From Yoonia ponticola (GTDB lineage Bacteria; Pseudomonadota; Alphaproteobacteria; Rhodobacterales; Rhodobacteraceae), in assembly GCF_014199395.1 (NCBI RefSeq), contig NZ_JACIJM010000010.1:1-64000 (forward strand): DNA of 64,000 bases, given 5' to 3'. The translations under genes and the position numbers were made by a program. The first letter of the stretch is position 1. The number at the start of each line of letters is the position of its first letter. Shown here piece by piece: positions 41,243 through 49,373 of the stretch. Below the pieces are notes generated by a model. It was not told the DNA's origin, searched no databases, and saw nothing but the letters and a program-made list of their open reading frames with translations.

Positions 41243-42557
41243 GTGACATTTCCTTTTGTGAATAGGTGACGGCCAAAGCTTGTTCGAAATCAGCGATCAG
41301 ATCGGCCGCGTCTTCGATGCCCACCGACAAGCGCACACAGCCCGGATCGATGCCGACGTTACTGCGCTGGCGCGATGTGAATGTTGCCTGAGACGTGTTG
41401 AACGGCAGACTAATCAAGCTTTCTACGCCACCAAGGCTGGTTGCTTGTTTTGGAATTTGGAGCGCATTGACCAGTCGCAGCGCCGCCGCGTCACCACCTT
41501 CAATGACAAAGGTGATATTGCCCGTGCCATTCTTAAGCAGGCGCTTGGCGGTCGCATAGTCAGGGTGGCTTTCCAAAAACGGGTAGAACACTTTTTGAAC
41601 TTGCGGATGAGCCTCAAGGTAATGCGCCAAGACAGTCGCACTTTCTTCATGCGCACGCATACGAATTGCGAGGGTTTTCAGCCCGCGCTCCAGCAGGAAA
41701 CAGGCGTGGGGATCAAGCGAGCCGCCGTAGTTCAGCAACCGCGGCCAGATCATATCGATCAATTTGCGCGAACCCGCCGCCACACCCGCGATCAGGTCAC
41801 TGTGTCCGTTCAGATATTTGGACGCGGAATGGATCACCACATCAACGCCGTGATCCAGCGTACGCATGGAAATCGGTGGCGCAAAGGTCGCGTCCACAAC
41901 CAGTCGCACATTGCGGCGCTTTGCAATTTCAGCAAGGCGTGGGATGTCGATGACCTTCAGCAAGGGATTTGTGATCGCCTCGAAATACATCAGCTGTGTA
42001 TTGGGCTGGATCGCGGCCTCGATCGCTACAAAATCATACGAGTCGACCATCGTGCAGGACATCCCGAAGGTCGGAAACTCTTGGTTGAACAGATTGTAGG
42101 TGCCGCCGTAGAGATCGCTGGAGGCTACAACATGCGCGCCCTTGTCCATTAACGCCATGACTGTGCTGGTGATCGCGGCCATGCCTGAGCTAAAAACAAT
42201 CGCGGACTCCGCACCCTCAAGTGCTGCCAGTTTCTCTTGCACAGCCCATTGCGATGGATTGCCGTAGCGCGAGTAGATAAAGCGGTCGCGCGCGAAACCT
42301 TCCTCTACCGATTGATATTGGTTTTCACCCAGCACAAAAGTAGAGGCTTGATAGATGGGCGTTCCAACTGCGCCTGTGCGTGGATCGTCATGCGTGCCCG
42401 CATGCACGGCAGTGGTTGACATGCCTTGCCCCGCTGATGCGTGACCAGCCAGAAAAGGGCCTGCGTGCCGTGTGCGGTCAAGATCAGCTATCCAGCCACC
42501 AGATGTGCGCGCAGGCGTGGTGCTGTTTGGATCGCCTAAGATGTTTGCGTTGGACAT
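41235..42557 (-). CDS. Second Cys/Met-metabolism PLP-dependent lyase
   Basis: A 440-residue fold-type I PLP enzyme of the cystathionine gamma-synthase/methionine gamma-lyase family. The PLP lysine is Lys247 in SASKYLNGHSD. An extended N-terminus of about 45 residues precedes the fold. Where methionine gamma-lyases have the active-site cysteine this protein has glycine (LYGGTYNLF), so it is more like a cystathionine or homocysteine lyase/synthase. The ATG at 42557 has GGAG six bases upstream; an earlier ATG at 42596 overlaps the end of the previous gene. Confidence 0.88.
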   Translation of the reverse strand: MSNANILGDPNSTTPARTSGGWIADLDRTRHAGPFLAGHASAGQGMSTTAVHAGTHDDPRTGAVGTPIYQASTFVLGENQYQSVEEGFARDRFIYSRYGNPSQWAVQEKLAALEGAESAIVFSSGMAAITSTVMALMDKGAHVVASSDLYGGTYNLFNQEFPTFGMSCTMVDSYDFVAIEAAIQPNTQLMYFEAITNPLLKVIDIPRLAEIAKRRNVRLVVDATFAPPISMRTLDHGVDVVIHSASKYLNGHSDLIAGVAAGSRKLIDMIWPRLLNYGGSLDPHACFLLERGLKTLAIRMRAHEESATVLAHYLEAHPQVQKVFYPFLESHPDYATAKRLLKNGTGNITFVIEGGDAAALRLVNALQIPKQATSLGGVESLISLPFNTSQATFTSRQRSNVGIDPGCVRLSVGIEDAADLIADFEQALAVTYSQKEMSHA

Positions 42558-42570
42558 GTGTCGCTCCGGA

Positions 42571-43770
42571 TCATTCAGTGAATTGATTGTGTGCATTCAG
42601 CGCTGTGGTCAGGTCGTCGATGATGTCGCCTACGCCCTCTAAGCCGACAGAAAGCCGCACCAAGCCTTCCGCGATCCCGTGTGTAGCGCGTTCTTCGGGG
42701 GTGTAAGTCGCGTGGGTCATGCTTGCGGGGTGCTGGATAAGACTTTCCGCGTCGCCAAGGCTGACTGCGCGCTGGATTAATTTCAGCCGGTTCATCATCG
42801 CAATGCCGCCCGCTTTCCCGCCTTTCACTTCAAACGGGATCATGCCGCCGAAGTTCGTCATTTGGCGACGCGCCAGTTCTTTCTGGGGAAAGCTGTCAAG
42901 CCCGGGGTAAGAGACATTCAACACTGCAGGGTGGGCTTCCAATGCCTGCGCAACCTTGAGTGCCGATTGGCAATGCCGCTCCATGCGCAGTTCCAGGGTT
43001 TTGATCCCGAGCAGCAAGAGCATCGCCGTCAGCGGCGACATCACCGCACCTGTCATATCCTTCACGCCGACCAACCGGATCTGCGTGATATCCGCGAGTG
43101 ACCCGACGACAAGACCAGCAACAACATCCCCATGACCACTTAGAAATTTCGTGGCAGAATGCACAACGATGTCCGCCCCATGTGAAATCGGGCGCGTCAA
43201 AACAGGGGTCGCATAGGTATTATCGACCACCACCTTGGCGCCTGCACGGTGCGCGATCTCGGACACTGCAGCGATATCAACCAGCCGGTTATTCGGGTTC
43301 GCAGGGGTCTCGAAATACACGATTTTTGTTTTGGCAGTGATGGCCGCCGCTAGGTTTGCAGGGTCGGTCATATCCACCAAAGTCACCGTTACCCCGAACC
43401 GTGGCAGCCCATGCGTCATGAACGCAAAGGTGCAGCCATAAAGCGTTTTGTCGATGATCACCTCGTCACCCGCAGCAAGAAACGACCACATCGTCGAGGT
43501 GATCGCCCCCATGCCCGATGCGGTGCATAGGCCTGCCTCAGCGCCCTCAAGATTAGCGATCCGCTGCTCAAGATGATCCAAGGTCGGGTTGGAGATCCGT
43601 GAATAAAAGTGCCCTTCTTTTTCACCTGCAAACATCGCCCCGCCGTCTTCGGCCGTCTCGAACGTAAAAGTCGACGTCATGTAAATCGGCGGGTTTAATG
43701 CTCCCTGTGCCGATCTGGCGTCATATCCGTGGTGAATTGCGCGCGTTGAAAAATCGAAGGTGTTGGCCAT
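42571..43770 (-). CDS. mdeA: Methionine gamma-lyase
   Basis: A 399-residue PLP enzyme that splits L-methionine into methanethiol, 2-oxobutyrate and ammonia. The active-site cysteine specific to methionine gamma-lyases is present as Cys113 in DKTLYGCTFAF (Cys116 in the P. putida enzyme), and the PLP lysine is Lys208 in HSATKFLSGHGD. Length matches the family. Divergent from an Lrp regulator and followed by a second PLP enzyme, an OsmC protein and the E1-type gene on the same strand. Roseobacters are known methanethiol producers. Confidence 0.92.
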   Translation of the reverse strand: MANTFDFSTRAIHHGYDARSAQGALNPPIYMTSTFTFETAEDGGAMFAGEKEGHFYSRISNPTLDHLEQRIANLEGAEAGLCTASGMGAITSTMWSFLAAGDEVIIDKTLYGCTFAFMTHGLPRFGVTVTLVDMTDPANLAAAITAKTKIVYFETPANPNNRLVDIAAVSEIAHRAGAKVVVDNTYATPVLTRPISHGADIVVHSATKFLSGHGDVVAGLVVGSLADITQIRLVGVKDMTGAVMSPLTAMLLLLGIKTLELRMERHCQSALKVAQALEAHPAVLNVSYPGLDSFPQKELARRQMTNFGGMIPFEVKGGKAGGIAMMNRLKLIQRAVSLGDAESLIQHPASMTHATYTPEERATHGIAEGLVRLSVGLEGVGDIIDDLTTALNAHNQFTE

Positions 43771-43864
43771 GACATGTTCCCTAAAGTGACAAGACCACTA
43801 TCCACTAGCTCGTCAGGCTTTTAGTTGCTAAGTTGACCCCAAAATTATGAGAGATTAGCATAAT

Positions 43865-44341
43865 ATGCCAACGCAGACCCAAATTGACGCTACAGATCGT
43901 AAAATCCTGCGGGCGCTGCAACGCAATGGTCGCATTACGAACCTTGATCTCGCGGCAGAAGTGAACCTTTCACCCTCGCCGTGCCTGCGTCGGCTACGCA
44001 ATCTTGAGGCCAACGGCGCGATAAAAGGCTACAGCGTTAACGTGGACTCAAAGGCTTACGGGTTACCTGTCGAGGTCATGGTTCAGATCCGCCTTGATAA
44101 GCACACCAAGGAAACCGTCGCGCGCTTTGAGGCGCGTATGCGCGACATTCCCGAGGTGCTGGAATGTTTCGTGATGACCGGACATTCTGATTATTTGCTC
44201 CGTGTGGTAGTGAGCGATCTGGAAGACTACGAACGGTTTGTGCGCGAACGGCTTCATCCCATTGGCGGCATCGGTTCGATTGACACCAGCTTTGTCTATG
44301 GCGTCGTTAAACGGACGAATGTATTCCCAACTGTGGATTAG
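43865..44341 (+). CDS. Lrp/AsnC-family regulator (MdeR-like)
   Basis: A 158-residue Lrp/AsnC protein. The N-terminal helix-turn-helix (DRKILRALQRNGRITNLDLA, then LSPSPCLRRLRNLE) is followed by an alpha/beta RAM domain with VLECFVMTGHSDYLLRVVV. It is divergent from mdeA over 94 bases, as mdeR is from mdeA in P. putida, and so probably activates that operon in response to methionine. The ATG at 43865 lacks a clear ribosome site. Confidence 0.9.
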   Translation: MPTQTQIDATDRKILRALQRNGRITNLDLAAEVNLSPSPCLRRLRNLEANGAIKGYSVNVDSKAYGLPVEVMVQIRLDKHTKETVARFEARMRDIPEVLECFVMTGHSDYLLRVVVSDLEDYERFVRERLHPIGGIGSIDTSFVYGVVKRTNVFPTVD

Positions 44342-44793
44342 ACTATGGTGTTAGGTATTGAACGAGGATCGATCATGGTCGTGGCGTGAGGTAACTGAGT
44401 TTTGGGTGTGATTTGACTGCCGAGATCTTTCAGAATGTGATTTTACACAGCGCTCCGTTGGGTGTCAAAGCTCATAGCCAAAATAGTCGTGGTTAGTGGA
44501 ATTTGGACAAGTGCAGGCAAATGCACCAAAAGTGAGCAGCTTTTATTACCTGCCAAACTGCTATGGCTCCGATATTGGGGCCACACATAAAAGCAGCCAT
44601 TCGAAGTCATAAGTTCGACGGCAGCTTCGTCCCGCATGTTACCAGTTCATGCGCGGTGCAGCGAAAGGCGATGTGTCCCAGATCGGCCTTTCATGATCTG
44701 CGCGGCGAAAGTGCTGGAAGAGCCCAAAGTTCCGGACTCGCTGCGCAGTGGCGAATGTCGGTTTCCGGTTCGCACGTCAGCTTTTCCGCCAGA
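44342..44793. other. No gene recognised; decayed repeats
   Basis: The 452 bases between the Lrp gene and the third HMA-CDF gene have no credible frame. The part from about 44590 has the GCAGCCATTCG/GGTGCAGCGAAAG composition of the dispersed repeats, in diverged form, ending with an end-to-end junction with the CDF gene. No promoter or terminator stands out. Confidence 0.5.
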
Positions 44794-45645
44794 TCACTCG
44801 GTTTCTGACAGATCACTCCGCGCATCCCGGATGATCATCCATGACGAATGCAGGAACAGCCCTGCGATGGCGAAAGCAACGATGAGGTCAGGCCAGGCAC
44901 TGCCGAGCCAGGCGACCAGTCCGGCAGCGATCACCACGGCGAGGTTGCCGATGGCGTCGTTCCGGGAGAACAGCCATACGGCCCGCATGTTGGCGTCGCC
45001 CTTGCGGTGTTTTAGCAGCGGCAGCACCGCAAGAATGTTTACGATCAGCGCGCCCACGGCGAAGGCTCCCATTAACCCGGCCTCTGGTGTCGTCTGATTC
45101 AGGACACGCCAGATTGTGCTGCCGACAACGCCAAGCCCCAGAAATCCCAAGAACACGCCCTGGATCATCGCCGACCGCGCCCGCCATGTCAGACTCCAAC
45201 CGATAGCGAGCAGGCCCAGAAAGGTGATTGCGCCGTCGCCCAAAAAATCCAGGGCATCTGCTTTCAAAGCTTGCGATCCGGACAGGAACCCGCCGAACAT
45301 CTCGATCACCCCGTAGCCGAGATTGAGCAGGACCACGATCCAGAGCGCGCGGCGATAGCTCGGGTCTTTGTAAGCCGGATCGGACGATGTATCCCCGCTC
45401 TTGATCAGCTCAAAGCCATAGCCGGTTGCGTCCAGTGCTGGACGCACTTTCGGCAAGTCGTCTTCGGCGATCCGCAATGTCATGACATGGGTTGCGGCAG
45501 ACACCTTCACATCGCCTTCAGCCACGCCCGCAGACCGAGCGGCCCGTTCGATCTCGGCGGCATCCTTGGCGCAGTCCATGCCATGCACCCGCATCCGGAT
45601 CGGCAAAGACGTTGTAGGCAATGTGGTGTTATCTGCTCGGCTCAT
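44794..45645 (-). CDS. CDF-type cation transporter with N-terminal HMA-like domain, copy 3
   Basis: A 283-residue transporter nearly the same as copy 2 through the HMA-like domain (MDCAKD near 24) and the six helices, with minor differences such as ELIKSGDT for EKMEDGDT. The ATG at 45645 has AGAGG upstream. Divergent from ArsR copy 3. The very high similarity to copy 2, with matching regulator and operator, points to a recent duplication of the pair; the orientation is inverted relative to copy 2. Confidence 0.9.
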   Translation of the reverse strand: MSRADNTTLPTTSLPIRMRVHGMDCAKDAAEIERAARSAGVAEGDVKVSAATHVMTLRIAEDDLPKVRPALDATGYGFELIKSGDTSSDPAYKDPSYRRALWIVVLLNLGYGVIEMFGGFLSGSQALKADALDFLGDGAITFLGLLAIGWSLTWRARSAMIQGVFLGFLGLGVVGSTIWRVLNQTTPEAGLMGAFAVGALIVNILAVLPLLKHRKGDANMRAVWLFSRNDAIGNLAVVIAAGLVAWLGSAWPDLIVAFAIAGLFLHSSWMIIRDARSDLSETE

Positions 45646-45691
45646 ATGCGATCCTCTTGAAGGTAGCGTGCGAAAGAAGTCGCCGCTAACG

Positions 45692-45709
45692 TATCAGTGG
45701 ATAATGATA
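45692..45709. promoter_or_regulatory. ArsR operator TATCA-N8-TGATA, site 3
   Basis: TATCA (45692-45696) and TGATA (45705-45709) overlap the GTG start of the ArsR gene copy 3, as at the other two junctions. Confidence 0.8.
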
Positions 45710-46059
45710 TGACATTGCAAAACATTCAAGACGATCTTTCGGCAGCTGACACCCTTGAGCCGCGGGCAAAGCTCTTCCGGGGTCTCGGCGACCCCAGCCG
45801 TCTTGCGATCCTCGATGCGCTACTGTCGGACGAACGCAGCGTGCAGGAAATCGTTACCCAAACAGGGCTTGGTCAGCCCAATGTCTCGAACCATCTGCGC
45901 TGCCTTTTGGATTGCGGTCTGGTCAGTCGCAGGAACGAAGGTCGGTTCGTCCGGTATCGCCTTGCGGACAGGCGGATCGCTGATCTCATCCGCGACGCAG
46001 ATCAACTACTTGCCTCGACAGCCGTAGGGGTCGATGCCTGCCGAAGCTATACGGGTTAA
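45697..46059 (+). CDS. ArsR/SmtB-family repressor, copy 3
   Basis: A 120-residue ArsR protein with LGQPNVSNHLRCLLDCGLV and a C-terminal DACRSYTG, giving the same cysteine pattern as copies 1 and 2. It is divergent from HMA-CDF copy 3. GTG at 45697 is taken as the start; an in-frame ATG lies twelve bases further. Confidence 0.9.
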   Translation: MDNDMTLQNIQDDLSAADTLEPRAKLFRGLGDPSRLAILDALLSDERSVQEIVTQTGLGQPNVSNHLRCLLDCGLVSRRNEGRFVRYRLADRRIADLIRDADQLLASTAVGVDACRSYTG

Positions 46060-46246
46060 CCGACGTGTCCTGCTGCAATGTTCTATTGGTGCGCCAGGCC
46101 TAAAGCAGCCATTTGCGCAGCCGCAGCAAAATGGCGCTTTGTCCGCTCTCCGGACCTTGCCACCGACAGCAGCGAACGGCCGCTACTTGCGTAGCTCAGC
46201 ATGCTCAAATTTCGGCAGTTTTATGGCACCGCTGTCATTGTCGGCG

Positions 46247-46942
46247 CTAGTAGTTCACCTGTTCGAAGCCGTAGTTTCCCTCATAGTCACGCCAATCGAC
46301 GAAGACAGATCGTTGATAGATACCCGGGCAATTCTGGCCCCAACGTTCAAGTCCCACATGGGCCTCGGGCAGGGCAGTTATGGAAGATCGTTGCCAAGTG
46401 AAGTCACCTTGGGTGCCATATGTGCCTATATAAACGCTTGCACTACGTTCACAGTCTCCTTCGCTGCCAGCGTGATACTGGCGGGCATAGCGAACATCAA
46501 AGACGCGAATTGACCGCACGAAATTGAACTCAGGTCCGCTGATATCGATGTTCGCGCGATCCTGAACGAGCCGGAGTGCCTGGTCGGTGGGAACGAAATT
46601 GTCCACTAGCAAGGATTGGAGCGGTCGACGGCTGTCAGCCTGGTACAAGGCTTCAAGGATGTGGCCAGCGTTGTTTGATGGCCGATCGCCCTCATAGGAG
46701 GCGCCCATGGGACAGCGCCAGATTTGCAGCGGCGGTTCCACCGGCCAGGGCGTGATACGCCTGATGAATTCAGCGCGGGCCCGGGCGCAAGGGACGGAAG
46801 CAGGCCAGCCGCCAGACAGACACAAGAGGATCGCGCAATCGATCGGGTATGTCTGCGCGCGGGCGGGTGCAGGCAGCGAAAGGCCTGTCACGGTCAAAGC
46901 GACTGCGACCGAGGGGAGGAGCTTCTTGATTGGATGGCGCAT
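46247..46942 (-). CDS. Secreted Cys-rich protein, probably conjugation-associated
   Basis: A 231-residue exported protein. The signal peptide ends PAPARAQ near 29; the mature part starts with a Cys-rich block (IDCAILLCLSGGWPAS, then CARARAEFIRRITPWPVEPP, then WRCPMGASYEGDRP) and later cysteines in GDCERS and QNCPGIYQ. I do not recognise a named family, but similar proteins accompany Rhodobacterales conjugation genes, and its upstream GATA-N6-TATC element matches that of the virB operon. The ATG at 46942 has GGAGG ten bases upstream. Confidence 0.65.
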   Translation of the reverse strand: MRHPIKKLLPSVAVALTVTGLSLPAPARAQTYPIDCAILLCLSGGWPASVPCARARAEFIRRITPWPVEPPLQIWRCPMGASYEGDRPSNNAGHILEALYQADSRRPLQSLLVDNFVPTDQALRLVQDRANIDISGPEFNFVRSIRVFDVRYARQYHAGSEGDCERSASVYIGTYGTQGDFTWQRSSITALPEAHVGLERWGQNCPGIYQRSVFVDWRDYEGNYGFEQVNY

Positions 46943-46980
46943 GCTGAGAAACCTCCGTGACAGGAGTTCAGCATACATAC

Positions 46981-46994
46981 GATAATATACTATC
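46981..46994. promoter_or_regulatory. Inverted repeat GATA-N6-TATC, second site
   Basis: GATAATATACTATC, flanked by C and G to give CGATA/TATCG arms, lies 39 bases before the ATG of the gene at 46247-46942. It shares architecture with 22380-22393 ahead of the virB operon. Confidence 0.5.
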
Positions 46995-47135
46995 GCAACA
47001 CTAAGTATAAAAACGCATAATGAAGTTTATGTTAACCAACTGGCGCCCTGAGCCGCTAAAACATTACGATTTGATAATGCCCCGGCAAGGGCAGTGCCAC
47101 CGTACCAAAGTTACTCCTTTGCGAAAGGAGCGACC

Positions 47136-47462
47136 ATGTTCAGAACTTTCGGATTGCTCTTGGGTCTCGCAACTGCTGTAGCTCTTTTGTTTATGGTTTC
47201 GAACAGATGCTGTCTTCTGCGAAGGCATCTGATTGAAAGCTACTCTACCTTTCACTTGCCCAGGCGATTGCCGCCTTCATTTCCGCCGGGTCGAACTGAC
47301 GGAGTTCTGCCGTGGTCAGCACGTCGGCGAACCTGGTTCCCCACTCCAACAAAGCCCCTTCGCCCACCACAGCGACGCGGCGGAAGTCATTCCTATGGGC
47401 TGTGTCGATTTTCAGATCTTCGAGCAGAGCGGACGGCCCATCGTAGCCTTCGAACCTCGTGA
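47136..47462 (+). CDS. Possible truncated membrane peptide
   Basis: An ATG at 47136 with a perfect ribosome site (AAAGGAG, five-base spacing) opens a frame whose first 22 residues are a clear membrane or signal segment (GLLLGLATAVALLFMV). After about residue 35 the frame is Arg/Pro rich and antisense to the STAS gene, so that part is unlikely to be native. The likely reading is the 5' end of an older gene cut off where the STAS/CDF cluster was inserted. Confidence 0.35.
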   Translation: MFRTFGLLLGLATAVALLFMVSNRCCLLRRHLIESYSTFHLPRRLPPSFPPGRTDGVLPWSARRRTWFPTPTKPLRPPQRRGGSHSYGLCRFSDLRAERTAHRSLRTS

Positions 47463-47607
47463 GATCGAGAACCAGGCCGGGCTTACTTGTCTCTTGCAGG
47501 CGCTCATGAAGCAGGGCGTGCATCCGTTTCAGGTCGCTTTCGCTGAGCTTGCCCTCGCAGGCGAGGCCAATCGTGTCGTCATGAGCTGTCAGTGTCTCGG
47601 TGAACAT
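47245..47607 (-). CDS. STAS/SpoIIAA-like protein
   Basis: A 120-residue SpoIIAA-like (STAS-fold) protein: strand-helix pattern with GLACEGKLSESDLKRMHALL near 14 and GLVLDLTRFEGYDGPSALLEDL near 46. Such proteins are found next to ion transporters and stress genes in many proteobacteria. The ATG at 47607 has GGAGG five bases upstream and overlaps the end of the CDF gene by 29 bases, so the two are co-translated. Partner and role are unknown. Confidence 0.78.
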   Translation of the reverse strand: MFTETLTAHDDTIGLACEGKLSESDLKRMHALLHERLQETSKPGLVLDLTRFEGYDGPSALLEDLKIDTAHRNDFRRVAVVGEGALLEWGTRFADVLTTAELRQFDPAEMKAAIAWASER

Positions 47608-48544
47608 GGTTTTCCTCCTCTTTTTCCGGTTTGCCGTGACCGTAAAGGTCAGCGTTTTCGTGTGCGCGGTCTTCGTGCTCAAATTCCAGACTCGAATGAC
47701 CGATGCTGAAATCGTCCTTCAGCCGGTCCTTGATCGCGGCCTTGATCTTTTCGATTTGACCCCAGCCGTCCGCTGTCAGCACGACGTGGCAGTCCAGAGC
47801 CGCCTCGTGCTCCTGCATCTGCCACAGATGCACGTGATGAACGTCCGCGACACCATCCACACCCCGCATCGCCTGAACGACGGTTTCATTATCGATGTCC
47901 GGTGGACTGCCGAGCATCAGCGTCCGAATCGGACCGCCGATCTCGGTAAATGCGAGGTAGAGGATGTAGAGAGCGATGCCGATGGTGATCGCCGGGTCGA
48001 CCCACCGCATGTTGTAGAGGAGGATGAGCGAGCCGCCGATGATGACCGCCACGGAGGCCAAAGCGTCCGATAGGTTGTGCAGGAAGAGCGCACGGATGTT
48101 CACGCTGCCTTTCTGCATCGAATAGGTGAGCAGCGCCGTCAACGTGTCGACGACCAGTGCCACACCGCCCAGGATCACCACCGTCCAGCCCTGTACCTCT
48201 GGTGGGTCGATCATGCGCATGCCACCCTCGTAGATCAGGTAGAAGCCGATCAGGATAAGTGTCGTGTAGTTGATGAGCGCTGCGACGATTTCTACCCGCC
48301 CATAGCCGAAGGTCATGCGCTTGTCCGCCGGGCGGCGAGCGATCTTACGCGCGAAGAAGGCGATCACTAGCGACGCCATGTCCGAGAAATTGTGGAGGGC
48401 ATCCGCGATCAGCGCGAGGCTGCCGGAAAGGATCCCGCCGACGATCTGCGCGACCGTCAGGAGGCCGTTGGCCCAGATGGCGATGGAGACGCGACGATCA
48501 CCGGATTGAGGATCGATGTGGGCGTGGCCGTGATCATGCGGCAC
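47579..48544 (-). CDS. Cation diffusion facilitator (CzcD-like exporter)
   Basis: A 321-residue CDF exporter resembling the one at 31617-32552. A His-containing N-terminus (PHDHGHAHID), six helices with DALHNFSDMAS and FLHNLSDALAS, and a C-terminal domain with HHVHLWQMQEHEAALD and a long hydrophilic tail. GTG at 48544 is chosen because AGGAG lies eight bases upstream; it overlaps the end of the transglutaminase gene by eleven bases. Zn, Cd or Co export is inferred. Confidence 0.92.
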   Translation of the reverse strand: MPHDHGHAHIDPQSGDRRVSIAIWANGLLTVAQIVGGILSGSLALIADALHNFSDMASLVIAFFARKIARRPADKRMTFGYGRVEIVAALINYTTLILIGFYLIYEGGMRMIDPPEVQGWTVVILGGVALVVDTLTALLTYSMQKGSVNIRALFLHNLSDALASVAVIIGGSLILLYNMRWVDPAITIGIALYILYLAFTEIGGPIRTLMLGSPPDIDNETVVQAMRGVDGVADVHHVHLWQMQEHEAALDCHVVLTADGWGQIEKIKAAIKDRLKDDFSIGHSSLEFEHEDRAHENADLYGHGKPEKEEENHVHRDTDSS

Positions 48545-49304
48545 GGTTCGTCTCCTCATGGCGGTGGTTCGGCCGATCGAATCCGGGGACCGGCGGCAAG
48601 ATTCCGCGGCGGATGCGGCGAACCCTGGCATTCATCCAGTGACGGATGACGTGGCGATAGAGCAAGTCGCGCACAAATCCGAAGTTCTGGCGGTGCTTTG
48701 AGTAAAAATCGTCGGGTGCGTTGAAGGTTCCAAGATCGCGAACAATACCGGTTTTCTGGATGTAGGTATCATTGCCGGACCAAGTGACAGGCGGGGCGCT
48801 CAGACACTCCGTTCCAACTCCGTAGCCGCACAGACTATCCGTCTCGCGGAATTTCTGCTGCAGCGTCTGCAGGAAAGGCGCGTCCAGGATGAAGCCTTCA
48901 AGATTGACCCATCCGTCGCCCAAGTCCACCTCGACCCAGGAGTGGAGGATTTCGGACGGCGCGAGGGGATAGACGAGTTCCGGAACGACGCCTCTCTGAA
49001 GCGCCTTGTGGATTGTGAACCCGTGCAGTCGGCAGCGAACTCCCACGCCACGCAGCAGGGCCATGAGGAGCGTGCCCTTGGTTTTGCACTGCCCGTGGCC
49101 ATCTGCGAGGACCTCGGACGCCGGAATGTCGTCGGCGCGGTTGTAGCCGAAGGTAATCTCGTTCCTGACGAAATCGTAGATGGCCCCAATTCGGTCGTCG
49201 CTGGGAAGGTCTGCCCAGCCGCGCTCCTCGATCAGTTTTGCAATTGAGGTCGCGTCAAAATCCAGCAGCTGGGTTTTGGCCAAATGAGGGTCGGCGGGGT
49301 TCAC
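48534..49304 (-). CDS. Transglutaminase-like cysteine protein
   Basis: A 256-residue protein with a transglutaminase-like (papain-fold) core: the putative nucleophile in GHGQCKTKGTLLMALLR, the histidine in EILHSWVEVDLGDGW and a WVNLEG segment where the third residue of the triad (usually Asp) would lie. No signal peptide is visible. GTG at 49304 with GAGGAG upstream is the start. It heads the operon with the CDF and STAS genes behind a MerR-type promoter, which is an unexpected context for this fold. Confidence 0.78.
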   Translation of the reverse strand: MNPADPHLAKTQLLDFDATSIAKLIEERGWADLPSDDRIGAIYDFVRNEITFGYNRADDIPASEVLADGHGQCKTKGTLLMALLRGVGVRCRLHGFTIHKALQRGVVPELVYPLAPSEILHSWVEVDLGDGWVNLEGFILDAPFLQTLQQKFRETDSLCGYGVGTECLSAPPVTWSGNDTYIQKTGIVRDLGTFNAPDDFYSKHRQNFGFVRDLLYRHVIRHWMNARVRRIRRGILPPVPGFDRPNHRHEETNRAA

Positions 49305-49333
49305 GGGATATCTCCTCGAATCGTTCACGAGAA

Positions 49334-49364
49334 TATGTAGTTGCTACAGTCACTGTAGCTTCAA
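49334..49364 (-). promoter_or_regulatory. MerR-type promoter of the transglutaminase-CDF-STAS operon
   Basis: On the minus strand TTGAAG (49359-49364) and TACATA (49334-49339) are separated by 19 bp, and the spacer begins with the palindrome CTACAG-TGA-CTGTAG (49344-49358). It sits just upstream of the GTG at 49304. The nearby MerR gene at 50077-50505 is the likely regulator. Confidence 0.82.
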
Positions 49365-49373
49365 GCCCCGATT

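Noticed and set aside
43833..43861. TTGACC/TAGCAT as a promoter of the Lrp gene
   Set aside because: The -10-like hexamer lies only four bases before the ATG, too close for a normal transcript unless leaderless, so it was not listed.
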